Assembly (NCBI GenBank): GCA_022768865.1
Contig: JALELH010000024.1
Span: 1 to 64,000, forward strand
Origin: Spirochaetia bacterium
GTDB lineage: Bacteria > Spirochaetota > Spirochaetia > Treponematales > Treponemataceae
Length of the DNA stretch: 64,000 nucleotides
Direction: 5' to 3'
Shown: one piece after another, positions 25,401-34,505 of the stretch
Position numbering within the stretch: position 1 is the stretch's first letter
How the letters are laid out: each line of letters begins with the position of its first letter
Translations under genes and position numbers: made by a program
Notes under the pieces: model-generated
What the model was told of the DNA's origin: nothing
Databases searched by the model: none
The model's input: the letters and a program-made list of their open reading frames with translations, nothing else

Positions 25401-27783
25401 TGTTTATAAATTGCACAGCAAAGGAAATTGGATAATCTGCATTGACAGCGGTTTGGATGGAGCCTTGCTAAAAAAAGAAAATGGAAGCCATTCAAAAGAT
25501 TATTCAATTATCGGTTTTAGTACTGGCAACGGTAATTACGGAAAGTACAATATTACCATAACAGCCAGAAAAGAAATGCTTAAAATAATTGAAGATAGTT
25601 TTAAAACAAGACTGTCACGTTTATTTCATTGGGAATCAAAATTAATTGATTCTGTAGTTTCAAGATGTATGGCGGAAGCTGCGGGGCTGGATGGAATAAG
25701 TTTATTGTCGGCAATCAATTTAAAAGACAACAACATAAATGAATTCATGGCGTATGTGTTGACTTCTTTCAGGGAAAAATCCCTTGCAAAAAACAGTCCT
25801 TTAAAAGTTTTGATACATCTTGATTCTTACAAACATTGGTTTACGGATGAAATTATTGATGAATTAGACAATTCCGCATCAAGAACAGATTTCTTGGTAT
25901 TGGAAATTTCTGATTTTAAAAATGATACACTTGTTATAGATGCAAATGTTGTTGAATGTAAAATTTCTACCATAAAAAATGCAGATGGGCACAAGGAAAA
26001 AGCCGTTAAGCAAGTAAATCATAGTTTAAAACGTTTGCAGCAGATATTTGATCCAAATTCAACTTCAGTTTTACGAAGATACTGGTATGCTCAATTATAC
26101 AGGGCATTGACTTTTGCACAGGTAACATTTGCCAATACTTCCGGTGATTATGAAGAAATTGCAGAAAAGCTCAGATTGGTGCTTAATGGATGTTTTAAAA
26201 TTACATGGAAAGGAGAGGTCCTTGGATATTGGGTCGATTCAGATGGTGATAACGAGATAATCGAAAATTCAATGTCTGACGAAGGAAATATTCCGATTGC
26301 AATTCATAACATCCCGCAAAAAATGATGCAGGAAATTTTAGTGGATGACAGTTTATATTCAGCAAATTTTGTCAGCGGCGTAGATGAAAATTTGCTGATG
26401 ACAAAGGAAGAAAAAGAAGAATTTAATAAAGAAAATGGACAGACGGATGAGTTTACAGATGATTCTACTGATAAATCCAGTGAATCATCTGATTCTTCGG
26501 AACAAAAAGAACTGAAATCATTTGAGACTTCAGCATTAGTTAAATCTTCTAAAGAAAATGAATCAAATCAGAATACGGAACCTGTTTCTTCAACAAATAC
26601 ATCAGATGCAAATCAAAAAAATGAAGCTGAAACAGCATGCAATACGGAAAATTCCGTTCAGTCAGCTCAAAATGCTTTGTCAGATGTAAGAGTCTTGGTT
26701 GGAAATGATAAACAAAGCCAGAAGGTTTATTGGGAATTTGGAAATCCAAAATTAACAAACAGGCATTTACTGATTACGGGAACTTCAGGACAGGGAAAAA
26801 CATATTGTATTCAGGCTTTGCTTTATGAACTCACAAAATCAAATATTTCTTCAGTTATATTTGATTATACTGAGGGATTCAGACTTGATCAGGTAGATGA
26901 AGAATTTAAGGAAAAGATTGGTGTCAAATTAAAACAAAGAATTGTAAAAGTTGAAAAGGTTCCTGTTAATCCGTTTAAGATTTTTGAACAGGATATTGCC
27001 GGAACAATATTACCAGAAACGAGTGTTGACGTCGCAAATCGTTTGAAGAGCATTTTTTCTCATGTATATAATTTTGGCCCACAGCAGGAGTCTGCTGTAT
27101 ATGAAGCTGTTAAGAATGGCATTGATAAATACGGTGAGCAAATGAATATGGATTTGTTCATACAAGAATTAAGCAGTGTAAAGAATAAGTCAGTGGATAC
27201 AGTTATATCAAAAGTAAAGCCTTTTACCGATGCCGTGGAATTTGATGTCAGCAGCAATTTTGATTGGGAAAGTATTGTTTATCCAAAAGATTCTCAGTGC
27301 TTTGTATTTCAGCTGACAGCTTATGACCGTGACACTCAGGTAATTATTACTGAATTGTTGCTCTGGAATTTGTGGTATTACTCAAATAAAAATGGAAACA
27401 AAGACAAGCCGTTTGTTGTTGTATTGGACGAAGCACAGAATCTGTCACATAAAAAAGGTTCTCCAAGCGAAAAGATTCTTACTGAAGGTCGAAAATTTGG
27501 TTGGTCGGCATGGTTTGCAACGCAATCGTTGCAAGTTTTAAATGATGATGAAGTAACTCGTTTGCTTCAATCGGCATTTAAGCTTTATTTTAAGCCAACA
27601 GACGCAGAAATGATAAAGATGGCAAAGCAATTGGATCCTCAGGATTCATCTAGATTTTTAGGAACTTTAAAAAGTTTGAACAAAGGACAATGCATTGTAG
27701 TGGGAGATCGCTGCAACGCATCAGGTAATTTTACAGTTACACGTCCAACTGTAACAAATGTTACTTCTTTAATTAAAAGGTAG
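22492..27783 (+). CDS. dptH: DNA phosphorothioation-dependent restriction protein DptH (HerA/FtsK-like ATPase)
   Basis: A 1763-residue protein, the size expected of DptH. The N-terminal ~1300 residues lack familiar motifs. A low-complexity Ser/Thr/Glu/Asn linker (~1310-1400) precedes a C-terminal HerA/FtsK-type ATPase with Walker A G-T-S-G-Q-G-K-T at ~1429-1436 and Walker B V-V-V-L-D-E-A-Q-N-L near 1640. These are followed by G-R-K-F-G-W-S-A-W-F-A-T-Q-S, the HerA-like sensor region. DptH is believed to translocate DNA during restriction. The nuclease centre is not obvious by eye. The next gene starts 3 bases after the stop. Confidence 0.85.
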   Translation: MKFLTKTIIGQIKNNLPSSEEEMMVKINGFSYPKIYKELADSISKFCSENNITCNIKLANNKYNDFYEKNIELPSLDSMKQNEWVALEQSITYYRNLHDSKLLVLLGTEEEDDKDGLLNCSEITPESLARNLDGKYSEIFKTALGDIFNSDEENVINKLYKDLFEYVPADICKLSKIADDWTDVSNIDEFIERFYLSLPEWKLPFRKDNLRTQREILRNNKNILQIEYSIISHSLFNDLSKSKFDEYLKKFSEYECSTDSENPGETGRYADSSFDWSNQSVDSYGEYVSLLTDFISSNDIERNREKLLGCDISIAEDIFNLKLEKEKKQSKKSEIALGGSPIKVFTQILLNSLVNAKNEQLDFSKFKIEIKKVSLVTGYSENETSDSDDALVQAWKNVCVHTNGITDYIQHNRQWKCNDNDISIDISPADIFNPQICDKNIVEATSSSKKNSSIEMEITCFDSNGSSIKDLKQKYKWNFTNNEAWINEFSEMAASEILENEEYYIPLSELKNIKDLICSSSEEEFFDLISNSDLSLKKEFDICNYVCDKLKSSSDSDIKINAAFIELGSAFIKFGKDIRDKGYYNLLISNDSSMFKFVQNYKELGKLIVKEILPDNRKWVYDAFIHSFCIEENENSVRAESETDCCIVPPWNPVTLEKLNDQKTFFLDGCNEWWENISDKSSSSKKIEPLMETLLEMSVVKNSVVVFPASGQKLFGSINSFGSYSLYASDTFENESRVRDLIQKDLIFDDTFTNDELIGISENSKMILNLINSYTRSFVHAKTNLKLVFINPGELQPVVSAVYNYVKCFRKNDKDSQISIELHILIKPENRGGKNYLSYWMNEFFSEDEHTSVKTYLNEWSNMSELISLIEPNNDILFFMDFLKSNDFKFYSSKESAREISSCKFPVVYKPRLVSNTSGSKRSVELSQPQFKAEQIHTQAVYYRKENIKVFDNEFIAAQEMKFDDESYDTVYKLHSKGNWIICIDSGLDGALLKKENGSHSKDYSIIGFSTGNGNYGKYNITITARKEMLKIIEDSFKTRLSRLFHWESKLIDSVVSRCMAEAAGLDGISLLSAINLKDNNINEFMAYVLTSFREKSLAKNSPLKVLIHLDSYKHWFTDEIIDELDNSASRTDFLVLEISDFKNDTLVIDANVVECKISTIKNADGHKEKAVKQVNHSLKRLQQIFDPNSTSVLRRYWYAQLYRALTFAQVTFANTSGDYEEIAEKLRLVLNGCFKITWKGEVLGYWVDSDGDNEIIENSMSDEGNIPIAIHNIPQKMMQEILVDDSLYSANFVSGVDENLLMTKEEKEEFNKENGQTDEFTDDSTDKSSESSDSSEQKELKSFETSALVKSSKENESNQNTEPVSSTNTSDANQKNEAETACNTENSVQSAQNALSDVRVLVGNDKQSQKVYWEFGNPKLTNRHLLITGTSGQGKTYCIQALLYELTKSNISSVIFDYTEGFRLDQVDEEFKEKIGVKLKQRIVKVEKVPVNPFKIFEQDIAGTILPETSVDVANRLKSIFSHVYNFGPQQESAVYEAVKNGIDKYGEQMNMDLFIQELSSVKNKSVDTVISKVKPFTDAVEFDVSSNFDWESIVYPKDSQCFVFQLTAYDRDTQVIITELLLWNLWYYSNKNGNKDKPFVVVLDEAQNLSHKKGSPSEKILTEGRKFGWSAWFATQSLQVLNDDEVTRLLQSAFKLYFKPTDAEMIKMAKQLDPQDSSRFLGTLKSLNKGQCIVVGDRCNASGNFTVTRPTVTNVTSLIKR

Positions 27784-27786
27784 AAA

Positions 27787-28605
27787 ATGAAAAATATAAA
27801 TTTTGCCCAGACTTTTAAGCCTGAAAAACAATATATCAGCAGTTTACTTAAAATTACATTAATAAATGAAGTAATGACAGCAAAAGAAGTTTCTTTGGCA
27901 ACTGGAATTCCTATGGGAGAACGAAGTGGAAAAGTTATACCACATATTGAGTATTCTAAATATATGGGACTTTTAGATTATGAAAAAATTGATGGGAATA
28001 CCTTTAAACTGAGCCTGACTTCTTTGGGAAATATTGTTCTTGAAGAGGATCCAGGGTTAAAAGAAGAACTCACGCTTGTTTTACTGCATTCAATGTTGAC
28101 AAGAAATGGTGCAGGTGCTCCCTTGTGGGGTGTCATGTTTCAAACTGTTTTTCCTAAATATCACGGAAGCATAATAGTTGAAGATGCAATAAAAGAACTT
28201 AATTTGATCTATGATAATAAAGTGACAAGGAAGAATTTTTCACCTTTCTTAAATTCTTATGAAGATTTGTTCGCACCTCTTGATTTTATCAATTTTAAAG
28301 ATGAACAAATAAAACTGTCTTATTCGCAAAAAATAGATAAAGATTTCCTTTATTTATATGCCTTCATTTTATTTTCATATTGGGATGAATTGTATCCGAA
28401 TCGCATTGAAATAACTGCCGAAGAATTTGCCAGTCTGAAATATGGAATCAGATTGAATATGGATTCTCAAACGGAATATGCGGTTTTAGATTTTTTAAAT
28501 GAAAAAGGGTTGATTAGATTAAACAGACAATTAAACCCTTACACCATTTTAAAATCTTCTGCAAAAGACGAGTTAATAAAAAAGTTATACAGCGAATTGT
28601 TTTAG
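27787..28605 (+). CDS. DUF4007-like protein, paralogue of the 13564-14475 product
   Basis: A 272-residue protein that looks like a divergent DUF4007 relative. It has a winged-helix region (G-E-R-S-G-K-V-I-P-H-I-E-Y-S-K-Y-M-G-L-L). The pattern E-E-D-P-G-L-K-E-E-L-T-L-V-L-L-H-S-M-L then N-G-A-G-A-P-L-W-G-V-M-F follows. The latter aligns with N-D-K-Y-L-E-E-M-G-T-I-Q-L-L-Q-Y-K-L then N-F-C-E-A-T-S-W-F-Y-F-F in the first DUF4007 protein. The H-E-S-F-x-x-R-x-G-W-L opening is missing. Like the first copy it directly precedes a giant ATPase gene. It may adapt that ATPase to DNA or to DptFGH; this is inference. Confidence 0.65.
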   Translation: MKNINFAQTFKPEKQYISSLLKITLINEVMTAKEVSLATGIPMGERSGKVIPHIEYSKYMGLLDYEKIDGNTFKLSLTSLGNIVLEEDPGLKEELTLVLLHSMLTRNGAGAPLWGVMFQTVFPKYHGSIIVEDAIKELNLIYDNKVTRKNFSPFLNSYEDLFAPLDFINFKDEQIKLSYSQKIDKDFLYLYAFILFSYWDELYPNRIEITAEEFASLKYGIRLNMDSQTEYAVLDFLNEKGLIRLNRQLNPYTILKSSAKDELIKKLYSELF

Positions 28606-28617
28606 GGAGATGAGATT

Positions 28618-31600
28618 ATGAAATTTTCAGATGTAATTGAATTCAGAAAAGACGTATATTTTGAAGGTGCTGTTCAAGCCGACTGGTTTTATAATACGGA
28701 GCAGTCTGCAAAAGTCGCAGTGAATTATGTTTTCCATGGAAATCAGTATTTCGACGGCGTTGTTGAGCAATTATCCTCCAATAGAGTTGATTCAGTTACG
28801 CTTGTAAAAAAAATTGCAGAAAAATTCTTTACGCCTGACTCTAATCCCCTGACTTTAGCCATTGCTGATTATGGAACTGGAAAATCTCACCTTGCTGTTA
28901 CAATGGGACATTTGTTTTCAGGTCCAAAATATTTTCCTTCTGTTTTTGAAAAAGTTATTTCCAATATTAGCAAAATCAGTTCTGAAGAAGCTGATGAAGT
29001 TCAAAAATTATGCAATTCCAATAATCTTGTTTTGATGATTAACGGAATGAAAGATTTTAATCTTAATTCAGAATTGCTGAAAGTAACTCAAAAAAGCTTA
29101 AAGCTATATGGAATTGATGATTCGTTTCTGTCAAAAATCAGTAAAACTCAAGAAACGGCTGTCAATTTTTTAACAAAAACTGAAAATACTTCAATAGATT
29201 TGTATGAAAAGTATGCGGCTGAAAAGGGGTGGAGTGAAAAAGAAACTGAATTGGTAAATAGGTTACGTGAAAATCTTTTAACAGATGATGATGCGTTCTC
29301 TATTGTTGATTCAGTTTATAATGACATAACAGGTCAGAATATTTCCTGGACAAATGGAATTTCTGCCAGAGAAATCCTCGATTTATTGGTTTCAGAGCTT
29401 TGTGAAAAAGAAAAAATCTTTGGCCATGTTGTAATTTTATTTGATGAATTCGGTCGTTTCCTTGAATATGCAGCAGGAATCAACAATTCTGGAAAAACTG
29501 GAGATTCTGCTCTTCAACAGATGTTTGAATCGGCACAGAATGCTAAAGGTAAGATTCAGATTGTAAACTTCATTCAGTCAGATATAAAAACATATCTTCA
29601 GCGTGTAGATCAGACAACAAATATCAGCAGATATATTGGTCGATACGATGCAAGTGATAAATATCATATTTCATCAAATCTTGAAACTGTGTTTGCAAAT
29701 TTAATTTATCGTAAGAACAGAAAGGCATTTGAAGATATAATCATAATGTGGCAATGTGATGAAACACAACAATGGCAGTCTGCAAATCATGATATGAACC
29801 GCTGGCTTTCGACTAAAGGTATTTGGCGTGAATACAGGACTTTTAGGGATGTAATAGTTGAAGGAATTTATCCTTTGCATCCTTTGTCAACCTATATGTT
29901 GACTCAACTTTCTGATTACCTGCAAAAAAGATCTTCTTTAGCCTTGATTGCTTTTTATATAGAAAACTTAAAAGAAGTTGATATTGAAAAAGAGCATCCT
30001 CTTATTATGCCGGAAGAACTTATGCGTGGCGAATTGTTCAATGAAATGCTTTCTGCAGAAGAATCTGGAAGGCAAGCATCTCAATTTTGTATATCGTATA
30101 ATTCAATCATTTCAAAAATAGGTGATAAACTTACTGAAGATGCTTTAAAAGTATTGCGTTCAAATTTAATACTAAGGATACTCCGTTTTAAGACAAGAAG
30201 TTATGATGATGTAAAATCAGCCGTTAGGTTCTGTTCCGGATTGTCAGATGATGAAGTAAACAAGGCCCTTCAATTGCTTGAACATGAATATGCGGTTTTA
30301 GGATTCGACAACTTTGCCAATTGCTTTGACTTTATGGCGGAGGCAAACGGCTTCCATGACTATAAAATCATAAAAAATAGAAATCTTGTAAAAGTTACTG
30401 TGAATGCTTCAGATTTTGATGATGTTCAGATTAGGAAGCTTTTTGAAATAGAAAATCCTGTTGATACTGATTTTGGTTTGAATCACAATATTCAAACTTC
30501 AGAATGGATGTTTAAGCAATACCTGTATACAGCTGAAAAATTTACAAGTTCTACAATTCAGTCTATCATTAAAGAGTGGAAAAATTCAAAATCATATAAT
30601 TTACCTAAAGGACAATTAGTATGGGTTTATCTTAATAAAGACACAAAAGAAGAAACTGTCACTGCCATTAAAGAATATTTTAAATTAGCGGAAGGAACTC
30701 CTGTTCTGATTATGTTGATAAATGATTCAGGTAATACATTGTGGAAACTCATTCAGGAATATAAATGCCTTTCTTCTTTTGATGAAATAAATAGAAAGAA
30801 ATTTTCAAAATATTATGACGAAGATTTTGATAAAGTGCGGCTTAATATTTCAGAGCAATTTAAGTCATTGAAAAAGCAACGAAAATATATATCTTCTGCC
30901 GGAGTTTCAGAATTTGAAGGAAAGTTATCAAAAGAATTAACAAAAATATTTGAAAAAATATACACGGAAGCAATTCCTTTTAATTTTGATGGATTTACAG
31001 GTTCTCAAGGTATTTCGACATATTTTACAATATTCAATTTGTTGCTTTCGGAATCAATAAGTTATGACAGCATTCACAATTTTCCTGTCAACGTCAGAAA
31101 TAGAATTGAATCAGTTTTATCTTATGATGCAGCAAATTCTTGGAAATGTTTGAGCAGGGAAGGGGCTGTAATTCCTCCTGAAAATGACAAGGTAAAGAAA
31201 ATTTATGATGAATTAAAAAATGAATACATAAGTAAAAAATCGCTTTCGCTTGCTGCTGCATTTATTATTTTCACACAAAAGCCTTATGGTTTATGTGAAG
31301 AAATCATAATGCTTTTGATTGCAGTTCTTGTATCTAGCATGAACTTTGGAACTAAGGTTTCTTATAGAAATAACCTTTATTCAATTAGTGATTGGAAAGG
31401 ATTACTTACATCGGAACGAAAATCAATATCAGAATATGAACGCAAACGAATTATAACAATAGTAAAGGATTCTGCGTTAATACAAGTTGATACAGGTGCT
31501 GTTGAAGAAAAATTCTTAAAATTGTTGAATGAAATTGATGCAAATAAAAATTTAAAGAAATTTCCTGTTTTAGAAAAGGATTTAAATGAATTACTGACTG

Positions 31601-32853
31601 AAGAAAATACTCCTGAAGTTTTGAGAAGTAGATTCGCAATTGCAGAAAAATCAATAAAAGACGGTTTGAATGCATATCGGATTTGGAATAATGAAATATC
31701 AAGATTGCAGGAGAATTTGATTGTCAACAGTATTTCTGACAAAGTTATAAAAGCATTGGATGTTATGACTTCGGTAATATTATTACCAGAAAAATACTCG
31801 GATATTTTTTCAAGATATTCGCAAACAGAATTGGAAGAAGATATAAAAAAAATAAAATTATCAGCTGAGTCTGTTATTACAATAAATTTTGAAGAGTGGC
31901 TATCAACCTTAAAATGTATTAATGAAGATTCAATGTATGAATTGAAATATATTGAAAAAACTTATTGTGAAAAACTAAGAGATATAAATTTTGATGAATT
32001 TGCAAATAAACTCTCTAATCACATTAACACTCAAATTAAAGATATTAATGCAATAAAAGAAAGAATTCTGTTAAAGAAAGAATTAGAATCTTTTAACAAT
32101 GGAACAAGTATTTCTGAATTTACTCCTGTTCAGACAATTGATGATATTCTTGAAACAGCAGAAGAATTGTATTTAAAAATATCAAAAACAGAATCATCAT
32201 TTGATGAAGAGTTAAAACATCTTTCTTGTAAATTTAAATCTAAAATGATTCTGATTCAGGATTGTAGAAAAGAAATTGATAAAGAAATTAATTCAATTAA
32301 ATCTGATATAAAAAAACTCTGTTATGTTGAAAAAATACCAGAAATTCAAAAACGAATAAACAAGTTATATGGTCGTGGAATTTCAAAAATTGATAATCCT
32401 GAGTTTGAAAAATTTACAACTCTTTCAGCAAAATTTAATAAAGATTTAGATGAGTTGGAAAGCTGTAATAATTCTTTGGTTAGATTCAATGAATTGAAAA
32501 AAGAATTGCTTTCAAAATATAGTAAAGTAGAATTCGATTTCAATCAGTTAAAATTTATTAGATCTAAAATCGATAGTATGAGTTCTGATTTTAGTTATCA
32601 GGATGTTAAGTGGGCCAGGGAAAATCTTGACATTGAAGGAAAAGACAGAAAATATTTGATTCTCTGGAAAGACAAAATTCAATCATTGCCTGATTATTTG
32701 TCGGAAAAGACTTTAAAAGAAATAGAAAATAAAAAAATTTTGGTTGAAGAAATCCTAAGCAGGCAGAATATTCAAACTGTTATAGAGTATTTTGAGAAAT
32801 TATCCGGTGAAGAAAAAATTAAATGCCTCGAAGAATTAAGAATCAGAGTGTGA
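28618..32853 (+). CDS. Large P-loop ATPase 2, paralogue of ATPase 1, with coiled-coil C-terminus
   Basis: A 1411-residue ATPase. Walker A D-Y-G-T-G-K-S-H lies at residues 84-91 and Walker B V-I-L-F-D-E-F-G-R-F-L-E near 275. Y-P-L-H-P-L-S-T-Y near 420 matches ATPase 1's Y-P-L-H-P-V-S-I-Y in kind and order. The last ~350 residues are rich in Lys/Glu heptads and probably form long coiled coils, which ATPase 1 has to a lesser degree. It ends the operon. The long coiled coil recalls SMC-like DndD in a loose sense, but the fold is different as far as I can tell. A strong AGGGAGATG site precedes the start. Confidence 0.75.
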   Translation: MKFSDVIEFRKDVYFEGAVQADWFYNTEQSAKVAVNYVFHGNQYFDGVVEQLSSNRVDSVTLVKKIAEKFFTPDSNPLTLAIADYGTGKSHLAVTMGHLFSGPKYFPSVFEKVISNISKISSEEADEVQKLCNSNNLVLMINGMKDFNLNSELLKVTQKSLKLYGIDDSFLSKISKTQETAVNFLTKTENTSIDLYEKYAAEKGWSEKETELVNRLRENLLTDDDAFSIVDSVYNDITGQNISWTNGISAREILDLLVSELCEKEKIFGHVVILFDEFGRFLEYAAGINNSGKTGDSALQQMFESAQNAKGKIQIVNFIQSDIKTYLQRVDQTTNISRYIGRYDASDKYHISSNLETVFANLIYRKNRKAFEDIIIMWQCDETQQWQSANHDMNRWLSTKGIWREYRTFRDVIVEGIYPLHPLSTYMLTQLSDYLQKRSSLALIAFYIENLKEVDIEKEHPLIMPEELMRGELFNEMLSAEESGRQASQFCISYNSIISKIGDKLTEDALKVLRSNLILRILRFKTRSYDDVKSAVRFCSGLSDDEVNKALQLLEHEYAVLGFDNFANCFDFMAEANGFHDYKIIKNRNLVKVTVNASDFDDVQIRKLFEIENPVDTDFGLNHNIQTSEWMFKQYLYTAEKFTSSTIQSIIKEWKNSKSYNLPKGQLVWVYLNKDTKEETVTAIKEYFKLAEGTPVLIMLINDSGNTLWKLIQEYKCLSSFDEINRKKFSKYYDEDFDKVRLNISEQFKSLKKQRKYISSAGVSEFEGKLSKELTKIFEKIYTEAIPFNFDGFTGSQGISTYFTIFNLLLSESISYDSIHNFPVNVRNRIESVLSYDAANSWKCLSREGAVIPPENDKVKKIYDELKNEYISKKSLSLAAAFIIFTQKPYGLCEEIIMLLIAVLVSSMNFGTKVSYRNNLYSISDWKGLLTSERKSISEYERKRIITIVKDSALIQVDTGAVEEKFLKLLNEIDANKNLKKFPVLEKDLNELLTEENTPEVLRSRFAIAEKSIKDGLNAYRIWNNEISRLQENLIVNSISDKVIKALDVMTSVILLPEKYSDIFSRYSQTELEEDIKKIKLSAESVITINFEEWLSTLKCINEDSMYELKYIEKTYCEKLRDINFDEFANKLSNHINTQIKDINAIKERILLKKELESFNNGTSISEFTPVQTIDDILETAEELYLKISKTESSFDEELKHLSCKFKSKMILIQDCRKEIDKEINSIKSDIKKLCYVEKIPEIQKRINKLYGRGISKIDNPEFEKFTTLSAKFNKDLDELESCNNSLVRFNELKKELLSKYSKVEFDFNQLKFIRSKIDSMSSDFSYQDVKWARENLDIEGKDRKYLILWKDKIQSLPDYLSEKTLKEIENKKILVEEILSRQNIQTVIEYFEKLSGEEKIKCLEELRIRV

Positions 32854-33116
32854 GTTAAATCCTATCTGTTATAGAGTGGCAAAAAATTTTAAATTGATGC
32901 TTTTTTACTGTTTGCTAGTCGCGGTTTACATGTCTACTTGTTCAGTAGAATGGCAGTATAGCAAATCAGTTAATTTTTATTACTATATTAGAAAAGTTCA
33001 TTTGTTGATACTAGGATTATGTATAACGTCAAGATTTGATATTTCCGCATAAGAAATGAAGCGTAAAGTAAAAGTAGTTATAAAAACTTATAACAAACAC
33101 AAGGAGGAGTTTTAAA
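32854..33116. other. Intergenic gap after the defence operon
   Basis: I see no gene, strong hairpin terminator or repeat in these 263 bases. They end in an excellent ribosome site (AAGGAGGAG, 33101-33109) for the interrupted ORF that follows. Confidence 0.5.
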
Positions 33117-33293
33117 ATGAATGGCTGGTTTGATGATTTTGATTCACTTTACGAAATGTATGACAATGAAGAACCTACGATAGTGTCAATATTTGTTCGC
33201 AATTTCATTGAAAAAAGTCATGCAAATCAGGCTGTTTGCTGCTCCTTATCCCACTCTGTTTTTTGTTCGCGAAGTATTTCCGGACTGATGTAG
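33117..33293 (+). pseudogene. Start of an unknown gene interrupted by the IS256-family element
   Basis: ATG at 33117, with a near-perfect ribosome site, encodes M-N-G-W-F-D-D-F-D-S-L-Y-E-M-Y-D-N-E-E-P-T. It then enters the insertion sequence at 33179 and stops inside it at 33293. The first 21 residues are therefore the only native part. The acidic, aromatic start is not one I recognise, and I could not find its continuation beyond the element at 34533. Confidence 0.5.
33179..33205 (+). repeat. Left terminal inverted repeat of the IS256-family element
   Basis: Starts GATAGTGTCAA and ends GTTCGCAATTT; imperfect inverse of 34506-34532. Confidence 0.75.
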
Positions 33294-34425
33294 CTGGCAC
33301 CGGTCAGATGATCTTCGCTGTATTCAAGCAGGCTTGCAGTCATAAGCCTCAAGTAAGACTCTTTGCTTGGAAAAATTCCGACCACCCGGCTGCGTCTCCT
33401 TACTTCCTTGTTCAGCCGTTCCAGCGTATTCGTACTGGAAATCTTTCTGGAATCGATTTTTGAAAATCCATAATACTGAATAGAATCTTCAAATCCCTCT
33501 TCCAGGCATTCGACTGCCTTTTCGTACTTTTCTGCATATTTTTCAACAAAGGCATTTTTCAGCTTTATTGCTTCTTCCCTTGTTTCTGCTGCCATATTTT
33601 TTTCAGCTCAGCTCCAAAACTTTCCTTCTGTGTTTTCGGAACTGTAGCCATAATGTTCCTCATGAAATGAACCTTGCACCGCTGCCATACAGAACCCGTC
33701 CAGCATTTCCTGATTGCTGCCTGCAGGCCAGTATGTGCATCTGAAACACAAAGCCATACTTTTTCAAGGCCTCGGGCCTTCAGCTTATTGAAGAATTCCG
33801 TGTATGTTGCTTCCGATTCGTTTTCCATTGCCTCTATGGCTATTATTTCAGGCTTTCCTTCAAGGTTTATGGCCTTTACTATCATTACAGTCATGCTTTT
33901 TACGTGACTGCCGCTCCGGATCTTTTCATAGACTGCGTCTACCCATATGACAGGCAGTTCCTTTTCCAGGGGTGCCGTCTGGAAAGCGTTTACCATTTCG
34001 TCAAGGCTTTTGTTCATATCGCTTATTTCGCCTGCACTTATGCTGTCAATTCCAAGGCTTTCTGCCAGGTGCTTTATTTTTCTTGTTGACACTCCATTGG
34101 TATAGGCCTGAACGACCATACTGACCAGGGCTTCTTCACTGCGCTGCCTGTTCTGCATGAAATACGGCACATAACCTGAATTCCTGAATTTTGGTACCTT
34201 CAGGTTGAATGTTCCGAGCCTGGTGTCAAAACGCCGGTTTCTGGTTCCGCTCCTGTAATCTGTCCTGTCGCTGTTGTGTTCTTCCTTTTCACTTCCTGTA
34301 ATTCTTGCAGCTTCCATTTCCATAAGCATGTTCATCATGGTGTAGAGCATCTGGTAAAGCGGATTCTGTTCGCTGCCTGCCTCTAGCAAATTTTCGCAAT
34401 TTTTAATAATCTGTTCCTGAGTCAT
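33227..34425 (-). pseudogene. IS256-family (mutator-type) transposase, -1 frameshift at A7
   Basis: The first frame (34425 to 33565) encodes the N-terminal and catalytic part of a DDE transposase, with V-K-A-I-N-L-E-G-K-P-E-I-I-A-I-E-A-M-E-N and W-L-C-V-S-D-A-H-T-G-L-Q-A-A. It ends in Q-G-K-K-Q. The second frame (33595 to 33227) continues the family sequence with the catalytic-Glu region S-S-T-N-T-L-E-R-L-N-K-E-V-R-R-R. The break is at a run of seven A in the coding strand (near 33607-33613). One extra A would give E-L-K-K-N-M-A-A-E and join the frames into a ~398-residue protein, the usual length. It could be a dead copy or one made by slippage. Confidence 0.82.
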
Positions 34426-34505
34426 TGGATTCCTTCCTTTTACGTTTTTGTTGCAGAAAACATTCTGAAGTATTCAATGACTTTTTTCAATTTAAATCAA
34501 ACTCC

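Noticed and set aside
11940-32853. Standard BREX (including the PAPS-reductase-bearing type)
   Set aside because: No PglZ, BrxL or BrxA-like gene is visible, and DptF/DptG/DptH-like genes are present. The BrxC/PglY-like ATPases alone are not enough.
28618-32853. DndD (SMC-like) identity for the 1411-aa protein because of its coiled coil
   Set aside because: The P-loop, D-E-F and Y-P-L-H-P motifs in order match ATPase 1. There is no ABC-type signature or C-terminal Walker B as in SMC proteins.
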